A stretch of 44,998 bases of DNA from contig CAZCVI010000063.1 in assembly GCA_964502145.1 (NCBI GenBank), positions 1 to 44,998 of the forward strand, in the 5' to 3' direction. The notes under the pieces were generated by a model. It was not told where the DNA came from. It saw only the letters and a program-made list of their open reading frames with translations, and searched no databases. Positions 17,601 to 27,796 of the stretch are shown here, in pieces (the stretch's first letter is position 1; each line of letters starts with the position of its first letter). A program made the translations under genes and the position numbers. The stretch comes from CAZCVI01 sp964502145 (GTDB lineage: Bacteria; Acidobacteriota; Aminicenantia; UBA2199).

Positions 17601-19195
17601 CGACCGATGCAAATGGTGAAGCTGGTCACTTTTTTGTCACCATCCAGGTGATACTCTGGTTTACATGGGGTGCCTACCGGTTTGCGGATATCAAAGATCA
17701 CCAGATACCCTTCATTGAGACCTGCGGTGGCCAGATATTTACGGGTTATCTGAAGAATACCTTCATCCCGTGTGGTGGATATATCCACATAACGGTTGAC
17801 CTTGGTTTCGATGATATATTTCTTCCCTTTATAGGACAACAGGATATCCATTCTGCCCAGACCTGTCACGATTTCATAGTGGAGTTCGCCTTCGCCCCTA
17901 CAGACAAATTGGTATAGCCAAGCGGTTAAAAGAAATTGCCCCACTTTTTCATGGGGTTTATATTCTTGATAAAAGGCACGGACACCAATTTTGGTAATAT
18001 AATCATTAAAATGAAGCAGTATTCCTTCCATATCCAGCCGATCATCTGCAATCGCATATTCCTGTGGGGCTAAATCCTGGGGTAATTCTGCTTCTTTAAT
18101 AAAAGCCTTCAGATTAATGGCTTTATATATATTGTTAGCCACCACTGCATGGCCATGAAAATTTTTAATCAGGCCGTACTGTTCCAGCCATGATTGTTCT
18201 TTATCATAGGGTTGATACTCCACATGATCAAAAACGATCTCCACAAAGGTTTCCTTGTATAGGACGGTTTTCTCGTATAAGTTGTCAAAATGATCATTCT
18301 TTTCCTGCAACAGGAGTTGAATTGCCTGTTCTACATCGTTTTCACTGATGGGGTCAATCGTTCCCGGTTTCATGTTCACCGTCAGGATTAGCCCCAAGCG
18401 GTTGACCAGCCACGGTTGACCGCTGGTTTCCGCGAAAATTTTATGTATCGCTCCGGTTGTAAAGGGTTGGTTGGTTTCTGCCGTGTATTGGCCAAAGAGA
18501 TCTTGCACGTTTTTTAGAGAAAAGGGAGGCAGTTCTACATGGTCCGCAATATTAAAGGGTGAAACCCCACCCACCACCAGTTTGGTAATATTGCGAATTC
18601 CAATCAAACCGACGGAATAGAGAGCTTTCTGGCCGGTGATTTTGTATTTAAGGTACAGTTCTCGCAAGGAAGTCAAAAAATTTCCCAACTCCTTGAGGGG
18701 GATACCATCGAATTCGTCAATAACCACAACGATCTTTTTGAATTGGAGGATACGGTTTAATTCTTCAAAAAGTATCATCAATGAAATATGGTCCTTCAGA
18801 TGGTGGCTTTTTAAAAATTGGAATACGGTTTCAGCTTTTTCGCAGCCGATGTCTTTGAGGCGACTTATCAGTTGTGGAAACAAATTCCTCTCAATTTCTG
18901 TATAAAATTTCCTTTTGCTAAAACTAGCATAATACTGAAAACTCAGGAATACAACCACGTATGTCTTGTCTTGGTGCAATTCCTGTCTGAGCATTTCCAG
19001 AAAGGTTGTTTTGCCACTCTGCCGCGGGGCGAATATGGAAAAATAGCGGCCCATATCAATCAGGGTTTTAATATCTTGATTTTCAGAGTTAACCACATTG
19101 TCTAAAGGAACATAGTAAGAGGAAATAGGATTTACTGTGCCGATTTTTTCAAAATATCGTTTGGGCTTTTGGTAGGTGGTATTATTGATATCCAT
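17591..19195 (-). CDS. AAA-like ATPase with C-terminal PD-(D/E)XK nuclease-like domain
   Basis: 534 residues, resembling the AAA_35-type family (ATPases of unknown role, often present in many copies). The N-terminus RYFEKIGTVNP...YYVP is typical. Walker A is APRQSGKTT (56-64) and Walker B is IVVVIDEFDG (about 154-163). A helical/winged-helix middle follows. The C-terminus has D450 in GRMDILLSYKG, then E463-x-K465 in YIIETKV, the core of a PD-(D/E)XK nuclease fold. The ATG at 19195 has AAGGA 7 bases upstream. The ATG at 19210 would coincide with the predicted transcription start. A dispersed repeat module lies downstream of the gene and the copy A repeat element lies upstream. Its role is unknown; a nuclease activity is inferred from the motif only. 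Confidence 0.85.
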   Translation of the reverse strand: MDINNTTYQKPKRYFEKIGTVNPISSYYVPLDNVVNSENQDIKTLIDMGRYFSIFAPRQSGKTTFLEMLRQELHQDKTYVVVFLSFQYYASFSKRKFYTEIERNLFPQLISRLKDIGCEKAETVFQFLKSHHLKDHISLMILFEELNRILQFKKIVVVIDEFDGIPLKELGNFLTSLRELYLKYKITGQKALYSVGLIGIRNITKLVVGGVSPFNIADHVELPPFSLKNVQDLFGQYTAETNQPFTTGAIHKIFAETSGQPWLVNRLGLILTVNMKPGTIDPISENDVEQAIQLLLQEKNDHFDNLYEKTVLYKETFVEIVFDHVEYQPYDKEQSWLEQYGLIKNFHGHAVVANNIYKAINLKAFIKEAELPQDLAPQEYAIADDRLDMEGILLHFNDYITKIGVRAFYQEYKPHEKVGQFLLTAWLYQFVCRGEGELHYEIVTGLGRMDILLSYKGKKYIIETKVNRYVDISTTRDEGILQITRKYLATAGLNEGYLVIFDIRKPVGTPCKPEYHLDGDKKVTSFTICIGRPE

Positions 19196-19216
19196 GTTTT
19201 TTTCCTTCATCTCTTC

Positions 19217-19245
19217 ATTTTATGGCACAGGTGGAAATTTGTCAA
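19217..19245 (-). promoter_or_regulatory. Sigma-70-type promoter of the AAA ATPase gene
   Basis: On the minus strand TTGACA (19245-19240), an exact 17-base spacer, then TAAAAT (19222-19217). The start of transcription falls near 19210, which decides for the ATG at 19195. Confidence 0.75.
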
Positions 19246-19263
19246 GGGGCTATGGGAAAAGAT

Positions 19264-19755
19264 CAGCTATTCTCCTTTTAAATTTTGCTATTCGCGAATG
19301 AATCGTTACCGATGGATAAATCAGTAAAACAATCCCCATTCCCGTCTCCAATGACACTTATTTTTTGTGGACCGGGCAATTACCAGCGATTACCTGACGA
19401 ATCACCTGTAAAACAGAACAAACATCCTTATAATAAAGAAAAAAATGAATTATCAGGTATCTGTCCTAGGACAAATGACATTGTCCAAGGTACAAATGAT
19501 TTTTATCGGGGACAAATGACATTGTTCAAGGGACAAACGATTTTTATCGGGAAAAAATGACATTGTTCAAGGGACAAATGATTTTTTATCAAGGACAAAT
19601 GACATTGTTCAAGGGACAAACGATTTTGTGTCAGGGACAAATGACATTGCTTCAGGGACAAACGATTTTGTGTCAGGGACAAATGATTTTGTGTCAGGGA
19701 CAAATGATTTTTACCGGGAAAATGAGGCATGGGGCAATGAGGGAGGGTGTCGGTA
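19264..19755 (+). repeat. Dispersed repeat element, copy A (contains 21-bp array)
   Basis: Starts with CAGCTATTCTCCTTTTAAA, then a unique part of about 190 bases including CGCGAATGAATCGTTACC, GATTACCTGACGAA and AAAACAGAACAAAC, then a 21-bp array, then TTTTTACCGGGAAAATGAGG. The whole series is found inverted at 43861-44398 with about 85-90% identity by eye. The second end with the inverted repeat, present in the other copy, is missing here. Confidence 0.85.
19465..19711 (+). repeat. Tandem array of about 12 units, 20-22 bp, two alternating types
   Basis: Units share GGGACAAATGA or GGGACAAACGA and continue either as CATTG(T/C)TTCA or as TTTTGTGTCA / TTTTTATCG. The two types largely alternate. 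No unique spacers lie between units, so it is not CRISPR. Open frames across it are by-products of the 21-base period. Confidence 0.9.
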
Positions 19756-19808
19756 CAAAAAACTGAATAGATACTTAAAAAATTCTTTATTTATTATGAT
19801 TGTTTTGC

Positions 19809-19814
19809 TATAAT
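19809..19814 (+). promoter_or_regulatory. Extended -10 element before the aldolase gene
   Basis: TGC-TATAAT at 19806-19814 gives a consensus extended -10 about 50 bases before the ATG. The -35 region (TTTATT) is poor. Confidence 0.45.
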
Positions 19815-19863
19815 AAGATATTGTTTGAAAAAGAAAGAAAAAAACAATCAGACGGAGGTCTAA

Positions 19864-20508
19864 ATGAAAATTTTCTTGGATACAGCAAATATAGATGAAA
19901 TCAGGGAAGCAGTGGATTATGGCATTATTGACGGCGTCACCACCAACCCGTCATTGATTTCCAAAGAGAAACTGGCGTTCCTCCCCCTAATCAAAGAGAT
20001 TCTGGCTATCGTACCTGGCCCGGTATCAGTCGAAGTCACAGCCACTACACCAGAAGAAATGATCAAAGAAGCGGAAACATACGCAAAAATTTCCGAGAAT
20101 GTCGTGGTCAAAGTACCAATTAACCTACCAGGATTAAAAGTGGTCAAGAAGTTAACCAGCATGGGTATTAAAACCAATGTGACACTGATATTTTCCGCTT
20201 CTCAAGCGTTACTGGCTGCCAAAGCGGGTGCTTCTTACGTGTCTCCCTTCGTGGGCCGCATCGACGACATTTCCGGCAACGGCATGGGACTGGTAGAAGA
20301 GATCGTCCAGATTTTTAATAATTACGCGCTGTCCACCGAAATTATCGTGGCCTCGGTGCGGAACCCAGTACATTTCGTCCAATCGGCGTTAATGGGCGCC
20401 GATATCGCCACGGTTCCCTTTTCTACCCTGGCCATGTTGCTCAAACACCCCTTAACCGATCTCGGCATGGAAAAATTCCTCAAAGATTGGGAAAAGGTCA
20501 AAAAATAA
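19864..20508 (+). CDS. fsa: Fructose-6-phosphate aldolase / small transaldolase
   Basis: Class I aldolase of the TalC/Fsa subfamily, 214 residues, acting on sugar phosphates in the cytoplasm (transaldolase of the pentose phosphate pathway, or F6P aldolase). The sequence shows MKIFLDTANIDEI with D6, GVTTNPSLI with N28, and the Schiff-base Lys K83 in VVVKVPINLPGLK. NVTLIFSASQALLAAKAGASYVSPFVGR follows in order, an almost textbook match. A strong GGAGG lies 5 bases before the ATG. The two activities of this subfamily cannot be told apart safely here. The following gene is unrelated. Confidence 0.93.
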   Translation: MKIFLDTANIDEIREAVDYGIIDGVTTNPSLISKEKLAFLPLIKEILAIVPGPVSVEVTATTPEEMIKEAETYAKISENVVVKVPINLPGLKVVKKLTSMGIKTNVTLIFSASQALLAAKAGASYVSPFVGRIDDISGNGMGLVEEIVQIFNNYALSTEIIVASVRNPVHFVQSALMGADIATVPFSTLAMLLKHPLTDLGMEKFLKDWEKVKK

Positions 20509-20621
20509 GCGATAAGACTTGGGTTGTACCGCATTGGGTATAACGCGGTTGGATGTAATGGTATTAAAACAGTAGATTAAAAAGAAACGATATGCAGGTA
20601 ACCGGACAATAAAAGAACATC

Positions 20622-23600
20622 ATGCTTGAAATAGAAAAAGACATAGAGAAAGATATTGAAAAAGATATTGAAAACGAAACCAGCACGGCAAATGACGGCA
20701 AGGTGCCAAAAACGAAGCCACGGCGATGGTCACGGAAACTTAAATTAGTGATCGGTTTTTTTTTATACTTTTCGTGCTGGTGGTGGGGTATTATTCACTG
20801 AGACTGTACGTCTTCAATAAGATCAACAGCTACCTGGTTCAGAAGATCGAATACAAGAACCTGGACATTGGATTTTTCCCACCCTCGGTGCAAATTAGCA
20901 ATATCAAAGACTTTGTCATCAAAGATAAAAACATCGTCTCCTTTCAGCGGGTAAGTGCAGATATCCCGCTGTTTTCGCTGTTTGCCAAGGAAAAAGAGAT
21001 TAACCTGACGATTCATCGTCCCATTGTTATATTGGACGATGCGCTGTTAAAGAAAAAAAAGAAGACACCCAAGAGAAAACTACCATTTACTATCAATAAA
21101 GTAAATATCGTGGATGGGGAATTAACCTACGATACCCCAGCTCTTTTTCTCAAACTGGTAAATTTTAATTTATATTCGTTTCCACGCGAGAATGCCACGA
21201 TTTACCGCCTGACGTCGCCCCATTTAAGGGCCGTTTTTTCCTTTAGCGGCGACCCGGTCACCATACAAGGCCAGATGCTGGGTGAGTTCAAGGAGCAACA
21301 GGACAGTTGGAAAATCGGCAAATTCTACTGGGAAACAGAACAGCAAAAAATCAATATCAACGGACGGGTAAAGAAAGATGGCCGGGTCATGTTAAATGTC
21401 TTTACCCAGGGCAGTATGCGGCAGTTGTTGGACCCGCTCTTAAATCGTTTGAGCATCCGGGAATTTATGTACGGCAACGCCCGCTTTACCCGTACCAAGT
21501 CGGGTGAGATATCTATTGATGGTAATTTTAATTTTAATGCCTTTTCCATCGGAGAACAACCCTTTAAAAACATGCGGGGCACGATCAACTGGGACCCCAA
21601 AAACAAGCGGATACTGGTGGATACCACATTTGAAGCGGATGGACTGGCAACCATCGCCCACATTGAGAAAAACGGACGTACCATCCTCATCAATGCCCGG
21701 AACCTACCGGTTAAAAAGTTACTGGCCGCGGTAGACATCGCGGATATTGTCCCGGTAGGCGGGGTGATCAAAAAAGGGAGCGTGTCGATTGAAGGCCGAC
21801 AGATCACGGGCACCGCAGAAATAGAACAAAACAGCGCCTATTGCCCGCCGACGTTATTCAGCGCGGCTGGACAGATTGATTTTGCCGTGAATACCAAAAC
21901 AAAGGAAGTCTCTTTTGCCGCCAAGAATCTAAAAACAGAGTTCGGGAAACTGAATTTTCTAAAAGGGCTATCCACACCCCACAATCCCACTAAACTATCC
22001 ATCCAATTGGATGCGTCTGTAGACCAAGCCCAATTGATTGAGAAATACACGGGCCATTATATTAAACTACCACTCAGCCGCTGGAAACTACAGGGTGGGA
22101 ACAGCACGATCCGCCTGGATATAAAAAAGGTGGAGAAAAACTTCTTCATTGAAAGCGATATTCTATTGGAGAATTTTTACTCCGACGAGCAATCTATCCG
22201 GTCATTACAAGGGCATATCAGCACGAAAGGAGATATCACATTAGGTACGTTTAATCTGGATGACCCGGATCTGAACGGCGAGTTTCGCATCAATCTGGAT
22301 AAACACGCGGGGAACCTGGAAATACACTTTAACAATATTCGCGGCGAAGCGAAAAAAATGCTGGACCTACTGGATATCAATATCTCTTTACAGGGCCAAA
22401 TGACAGGGAACTTCCTGTTTCAAGACCACAAGGGCATGAAAGTTCCCCTGGTGACGGGCAGCTTCCAAGCCCGCGAAGCCAACTTTTACGATTTTCTCTT
22501 TCAAGATTTACAGGGCAATCTGGAATACTCCGATACGGTCACTTTAAAAGATGTGAAATACCTCTATAAAACAGGTAGGGGTACAGCCGATATTTTTGTT
22601 GATTTCCCCAACAAACAATTCAATATCACCGGTCAGATCGACGCTATTGATTTAAACGAATTAAACAATCAATTCAAAGGGAAAACAAACCTGACATTCA
22701 AAGGAAAAGGAGAGTTTGAAAAAGACCCTATTGGACTCACGTATCAGTCCAGCGACATCCATTTTTACCAGGAGCGTCCCTTTAAGGTCAGTGGTGAGGG
22801 CAATGTATACACGGATTTTTCCCGCTTTAATCTGGTTACCCGGGGCAACATTGTCGCTGGCTCTGTCACCTCGCCCTATACCATGCAGTTGAACCGCGAC
22901 AAAGGCCGGTTTACCGGCGGATATGAAGCGCGCATCCGCGATATTAACCTGTTGATCCCTTGGGGCAATAATAAAGGTGAATTGCTGGTCAAAGGGGAGA
23001 TCAGCGGACAGAACAGCGCGGATATCACTACTGAAGGATATGCTGAATTTAAAGGTCAAGTGCTCTCTTTTCCCAATTTCCCACACGAATTAAAGAATTT
23101 TAGCGGCGATCTTTTTTTTAAAGGCCTTGATTTCACCCTGCGTTCCATCACCGGGACATTGGGCGGGGGCGCTGTAGAAGGGAACGGAACCCTCAAGATC
23201 GTGAACAACAGATTGGATACTTTGTATATCGGGCTTAACGGTAAAAATATGACGCTCTATCCGCTGGATCGCACCACCTTTACCCTGGACGGCAACCTGG
23301 CTATTAAATATCTCAAAGAGACAAAACGGGTGCTGATGTCCGGGACATTAAACGCGACTTCTGGAATCTATGAGCGGGAAATTGACGAGGGGGTTTCATT
23401 TAACACCAATGCCTCCCTCGCTTCCTCGGGCACCAATATCTTGGACATGTTAGAATTCGACCTGAACTTGGTGGGCAATAGCAACATGAGGATCAAAAAT
23501 TCTTTTGGGGATGCAATGGGGAAATTTAACCTGAAATTGATCGGCACCAAGAATTTCCCGATTCTCTTGGGCGTGATCGAAAGCAAGCAGGGCAAGATCA

Positions 23601-24181
23601 ATTTTTCGGGCAAGAAATTTGATATCATCAATGCCAAGTTAACCTTCAACAACAAGTTTCGCAATGATCCCCAGATGCGTATTGAATCCGAAGCATTTAT
23701 CAAAAATTATCGTATTAAGTTCAACATCTACGGTTCCTCCTCCCAGCCCAAACCCGAGTTAATCTCCTCCCCAGCTTTGCCACCACGCGATATCCTGTCG
23801 TTGATCTCCGTGGGCGAACTGTTTCATCGGCCCACCAGTACCGAACTTAGTACCCAGATTGGTACTGGTCCCACAGGTATGATCGCCTCGGAACTGATGG
23901 AACAGATCAAAAAACGGACGAAAAAAATCTTCGGTAATTACATGCTAAAGTTTGAACCCAGTATCAATAGTATCACGGGCGCTTCCCTTGAAGACTCCTC
24001 TATTATAGTAGGGAAAGAAATATCCAAGGATTTTTTAATTGTTTATTCCACCAATTTTTCCACGCAAAGACAGCAGGTGATTTACTTGCAGTACCAGATT
24101 TCACCTGGATTATCATTGATAGGAATGAGAAATGAAGATGGTCGACTCAGTATTGATCTCCGGTTCCGTAAGCGGCACTAA
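20622..24181 (+). CDS. tamB: TamB-like translocation/assembly protein, interrupted by a frameshift in a T9 run
   Basis: Inner-membrane-anchored, periplasm-spanning protein that works with TamA, now also linked to lipid transport to the outer membrane. The long frame (20744-24181) is a repetitive beta-rich chain with a C-terminal TamB/DUF490 domain (from about DMLEFDLNLVGNSNMRI to LIGMRNEDGRLSIDLRFRKRH). By itself it has no proper start. A second frame from ATG 20622 gives a charged leader (MLEIEKDIEKDIEKDIE), a basic stretch (KPRRWSRKLK) and the first half of a membrane helix. It runs out of phase at nine T (20756-20764) and stops at 20801. With ten T the two would join into LKLVIGFFFILFVLVVGYYS, the expected single anchor helix, in a protein of about 1186 residues. 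The cause may be an assembly error, a mutation or slippage. tamA overlaps its 3' end. Confidence 0.85.
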
Positions 24182-26960
24182 GTTGCCTTGCGCCACTAAC
24201 CGCGTGGGTATCACCACCGCGATGTTTTTACTCCTGCTGTGGGGGGCGTTCACCCTGTGGGGGAGCAATGATTATAGCAACTATACAGTGGATGCTATTT
24301 ATTTTAAAAGTCAAGGCCAGATCAAAAACAGTATTGTCAGCCAATACCAGACACTCCTGCATTTTCAAACCGGCCAACCCTTTAATTACTCGCGCATCCG
24401 GAAAAGTTTGGAGAGCTTATACAAGATCGGAACTTTTGAGAACATTGAAATCAGGATATTCTCCAAACCGGGAAAACTAGTGGATATCCAATTTGATCTC
24501 TTTCCCAAATACACGATCCGGGCCATTAAACTGGCGGGGAAAATTCCTTCGATAAAAATGCCGGGGGCCTCGGGCGCATTTAATCGCAAAGAACTACGCA
24601 AAGCCATTTTTTCCATCCAGGAAAACACCTACTTCGAAATAGAAAAATTGGCGAGTGTCAAAAAAGAGGTCACGCTTTTTTTAAATGCCCGTGGTTATTT
24701 TAACCCCTTGGTCCGTTGCGATGTGTACCGGAACAACGAACGTGCTTGGGTCACGGTCAAAATTAATGTAGAGCCCGGCACCCAGACCAAAACAGGAAAG
24801 ATCAACGTGACGGTCACACCACAAGCTTTAAAAGGGCGCATCCAGGATTATTTTAGAGGTGGGGTGTATGTCCCCAACCGGGTCAACCAGGAAATAGAAA
24901 GGGTGAAAACCTTTTTAAAAAAAGAAAAATTCTATTTCCCGGAAGTAACCCTGGTGGAAAAATTCCCTGGTACGCGCAAAACCATGGTGAATCTGGACAT
25001 CACCGTGGTATCGGGTTATCGTTACCAGTTTAATTTTGTGGGTATGAAAGCCCGCTTTGATTTGATATCTTCCATATGGGAGAAAAATGTATTTGAAAAT
25101 TGGGCGGAAAAAGAGTGCAATGCCCGGATTCTTTATTATCTAAAAAACAAGGGCTATTTAAATGCCGAGGTAGTTTCCACCATTACAGTAGACGAGGCGA
25201 AACTCCAGAAAACGATTACCTTCACGGCAAATAAAAAACGGCTGTACCGATTGGGAGAGGTTTTTTTAGAGGGGAACCAAGCTTTCCCTGAAGTCCAGTT
25301 ACGCAAGGTAATGAAGACAAATTCATCGTTTTTCAGCAAGTTCTTTCACCTCAGCTTGCAAACGTTATTGGTGGACCGGGAGATTTTGCGCTTATATTAT
25401 TATTTTCAGGGCTACTCGTTAGCGCAGGTCCAGGTGCAGCCGGAATTCGATAGAGCAGAGAAACGAACCAAAGCAGGCAACCACAGGAAACTGGATATCA
25501 CCTTTGTGATCACGGAGGGAAAGCGATTTACTATCGACTCCATTCTCTTCGAGGGTAATCTGTCGCTTACCAATCAGATACTTCTGCCGTGCTTAAAATC
25601 GCAGGTCAATGGTCCCTATGTGGAGCAACGGCTGAATGAAGACATTGATAAACTAAAAAACCTGTACCTTAATTACGGCTACGATCACATCGAAATCACC
25701 CCGGTCATATCACCGGGCACACAGAAATCGATTTTACTCAAAATCAAGGAGGGCCCGGCTTTTACTATGGGCGACTTGGTGGTGATTGGTGCCTCTACAT
25801 CACAACAAAAATTGATTGGCAAACTGTTTCCCCTGATAAAAAACCAGCCCTTTGACCGTTTGAAAGTAGAAGCATTTGAACGGGAAATGGAGATCAGCGG
25901 AATATTCAGCCAGTTTCAATTGGCTAAAATCGAGATGGATGGGCATGTGTTGAATATATTAATCAAAGCCACAGCAGATTACAGCAAGTATTATGGTTTT
26001 GGTATCGGTTGGGAAGGACGGGAATCTTTCCGTGGGACATTGGAGTATCAGGGTCACAATATTTTTAATTCTTATTCCACCCTGTCGGCTATGGCACAAT
26101 TGGGAACGAATGAGCGGCGCGGCATTATCTCCTTTGATACCCCCTTCTTTTTTAAAAACCGGTATACCGCTTCCTTAAAAGTATGGGCCGATACCGAGGT
26201 GTATCCCAGTTACCAGTTCAATCGTTTTGGTATTGGCGAGTCATTGATCAAGAAACTCACTGCCGATTCTTACGTGATGGCCTCATTAAGCTGGTACCGC
26301 ACCGAACTCACCCACCTGGAAATCACACCCAAAGATATTGATCGAGCTGGTTCTTATTTTGATACCACAGCCCTCAATTTTTCGTATGTCCGGGAGAGGC
26401 GCGATGATCCAGTGAATCCATCCAGGGGTTCTTTCTTATCCGCCGATTTAAAATTCGGCTTTCCCTTGTTTGAGAAAGATTACTCTTTTGCCAAGTTTCA
26501 ATGGAGCTATCAGAAGAATTTTCAGTTGTTGAAGAATGGTGTATTTGCGTTTTCAGTGCGTAATGGTTTGGCCACTGGCGGGTTATCTATCACCGAGCGA
26601 TTTTTTGCCGGTGGTGTTAATTCCTTCCGTGGGCGGCGTCGCGACAGGTTGGGACCTATCGACGACATGACCGGCAAACCCATCGGGGGAAATGCCATGG
26701 TATTATTTAATCTTGAAGCCACGTTTCCCTTTGAAATAATCCCAATCAGAGATTTCTATTATACTTTTTTTGCCGATATCGGCAATGTATTCCAGCAGGT
26801 CAAAAGCATTGATTTTACCAGTTTGGAGAAAGCGCTGGGATTCGGGATTAAATACAAGACCCGTATGGGCCCTATTCGTTTTGATTTGGCCTGGGATGTC
26901 AACGAATTGTTTACCTGGCGGAACTTTAGATTCCATATCGGCATTGGCAATGTATTCTAA
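24132..26960 (+). CDS. tamA: TamA/BamA-like outer-membrane protein of the Omp85 superfamily
   Basis: Outer-membrane beta-barrel partner of TamB, 942 residues. An N-terminal hydrophobic stretch (GITTAMFLLLLWGAFTLWG) serves as signal, and several POTRA domains fill roughly residues 50-600. The bacterial surface antigen barrel follows, with the Omp85 signature RFFAGGVNSFRGRR near 830-845 and a terminal Phe (HIGIGNVF), as expected for a barrel recognised by the Bam machinery. The start at 24132 overlaps the end of tamB by 50 bases, in another frame, with AGGA upstream; 24138 is an alternative. The overlap indicates translational coupling. At 942 residues it is longer than E. coli TamA (about 577), with more POTRA sequence, closer to BamA in build. 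Confidence 0.9.
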   Translation: MKMVDSVLISGSVSGTKLPCATNRVGITTAMFLLLLWGAFTLWGSNDYSNYTVDAIYFKSQGQIKNSIVSQYQTLLHFQTGQPFNYSRIRKSLESLYKIGTFENIEIRIFSKPGKLVDIQFDLFPKYTIRAIKLAGKIPSIKMPGASGAFNRKELRKAIFSIQENTYFEIEKLASVKKEVTLFLNARGYFNPLVRCDVYRNNERAWVTVKINVEPGTQTKTGKINVTVTPQALKGRIQDYFRGGVYVPNRVNQEIERVKTFLKKEKFYFPEVTLVEKFPGTRKTMVNLDITVVSGYRYQFNFVGMKARFDLISSIWEKNVFENWAEKECNARILYYLKNKGYLNAEVVSTITVDEAKLQKTITFTANKKRLYRLGEVFLEGNQAFPEVQLRKVMKTNSSFFSKFFHLSLQTLLVDREILRLYYYFQGYSLAQVQVQPEFDRAEKRTKAGNHRKLDITFVITEGKRFTIDSILFEGNLSLTNQILLPCLKSQVNGPYVEQRLNEDIDKLKNLYLNYGYDHIEITPVISPGTQKSILLKIKEGPAFTMGDLVVIGASTSQQKLIGKLFPLIKNQPFDRLKVEAFEREMEISGIFSQFQLAKIEMDGHVLNILIKATADYSKYYGFGIGWEGRESFRGTLEYQGHNIFNSYSTLSAMAQLGTNERRGIISFDTPFFFKNRYTASLKVWADTEVYPSYQFNRFGIGESLIKKLTADSYVMASLSWYRTELTHLEITPKDIDRAGSYFDTTALNFSYVRERRDDPVNPSRGSFLSADLKFGFPLFEKDYSFAKFQWSYQKNFQLLKNGVFAFSVRNGLATGGLSITERFFAGGVNSFRGRRRDRLGPIDDMTGKPIGGNAMVLFNLEATFPFEIIPIRDFYYTFFADIGNVFQQVKSIDFTSLEKALGFGIKYKTRMGPIRFDLAWDVNELFTWRNFRFHIGIGNVF

Positions 26961-26987
26961 GGTAATTAATAAATAAAAAACACGACT

Positions 26988-27731
26988 ATGAAACAGAAAA
27001 AAAACAAGCCTATAAAAACGTGGGGGTGCTCTTCCCTGTTCTTCTTCCCGTTATTCTTCCTGTGCTTCTTCCCGTCATTCAGCGCATCTGGCGGGGAAAG
27101 TGCCTTGCAGAGCCAGGAAAACTCCATCCTGCTGGATAGAATTGCCGCCGTGGTCAATGACGAAATCATCACCCTGACCGATATTGACAAGGCCATGCAA
27201 TTTTATCCCAGCTTCCGCAAAACAAAGGAATTAGAAGACCAGTTTTATTCCAATGTATTGGAAGACCTGATCAATTATAAAGTCGTGTTCCTCGAATACA
27301 AGAACAACTATGAAGTAAAGGAGGAGGATTTTGTCCAAATTCAAACCGAGGTCATTGACAAGCTTGGTTCCCTTGACCTATTCAAACGACACTTAAAATC
27401 CTTCAACATGGAGTGGCAGGATTTTAAAGCCTTTGTATTGGAGAAAGTGATCTACGAAAAAGTACTCACCGAACATCTTCAGGTCAGTATATCTGTTAGC
27501 TTCAAAGAGATCGAAACCTTTTACCGGGAAGAATATGTCCCCCAACAAGACCAATTGGGCCTGACCCCCAAAACCCTGATCGAAATGGCCGCCCAAATTG
27601 AAAACCACCTGCGTAAGATTCACACCCAGGAAAAACTCTCTGACTGGCTCACTGAACTACGCTCTTCCTATCACATTGAAAATAAATTGTCGCAAGAACA
27701 AACGGACAGCATAACCAATAATAATAAATAA
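26988..27731 (+). CDS. SurA-like periplasmic chaperone (N-terminal domain only)
   Basis: 247 residues with a strong signal peptide (CSSLFFFPLFFLCFFPSFSA). The SurA N-terminal domain follows: LLDRIAAVVNDEIITLTDIDKAM, then DLINYKVVFLEYKN and helices including WQDFKAFVLEKVIYEKVL. No parvulin (PPIase) domain is present. The chain ends with a helix like the SurA C-terminal one (WLTELRSSYHIENKL). This arrangement is known for chaperone-only SurA homologues. It lies 27 bases after tamA, so it likely helps outer-membrane proteins reach the TamA/Bam machinery. No strong Shine-Dalgarno is seen. Confidence 0.82.
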   Translation: MKQKKNKPIKTWGCSSLFFFPLFFLCFFPSFSASGGESALQSQENSILLDRIAAVVNDEIITLTDIDKAMQFYPSFRKTKELEDQFYSNVLEDLINYKVVFLEYKNNYEVKEEDFVQIQTEVIDKLGSLDLFKRHLKSFNMEWQDFKAFVLEKVIYEKVLTEHLQVSISVSFKEIETFYREEYVPQQDQLGLTPKTLIEMAAQIENHLRKIHTQEKLSDWLTELRSSYHIENKLSQEQTDSITNNNK

Positions 27732-27796
27732 TAATAAAACAAAACAGGAAACCCATTCAGAACAAACCCTGAATGAAATTATCCTGGGGAAGTGTC

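Noticed and set aside
19465..19711. Possible CRISPR array
   Set aside because: Units follow each other with no unique spacers of constant length, units are only about 21 bases, and no cas gene is present. The same holds for 43934-44204 and 9415-9590.
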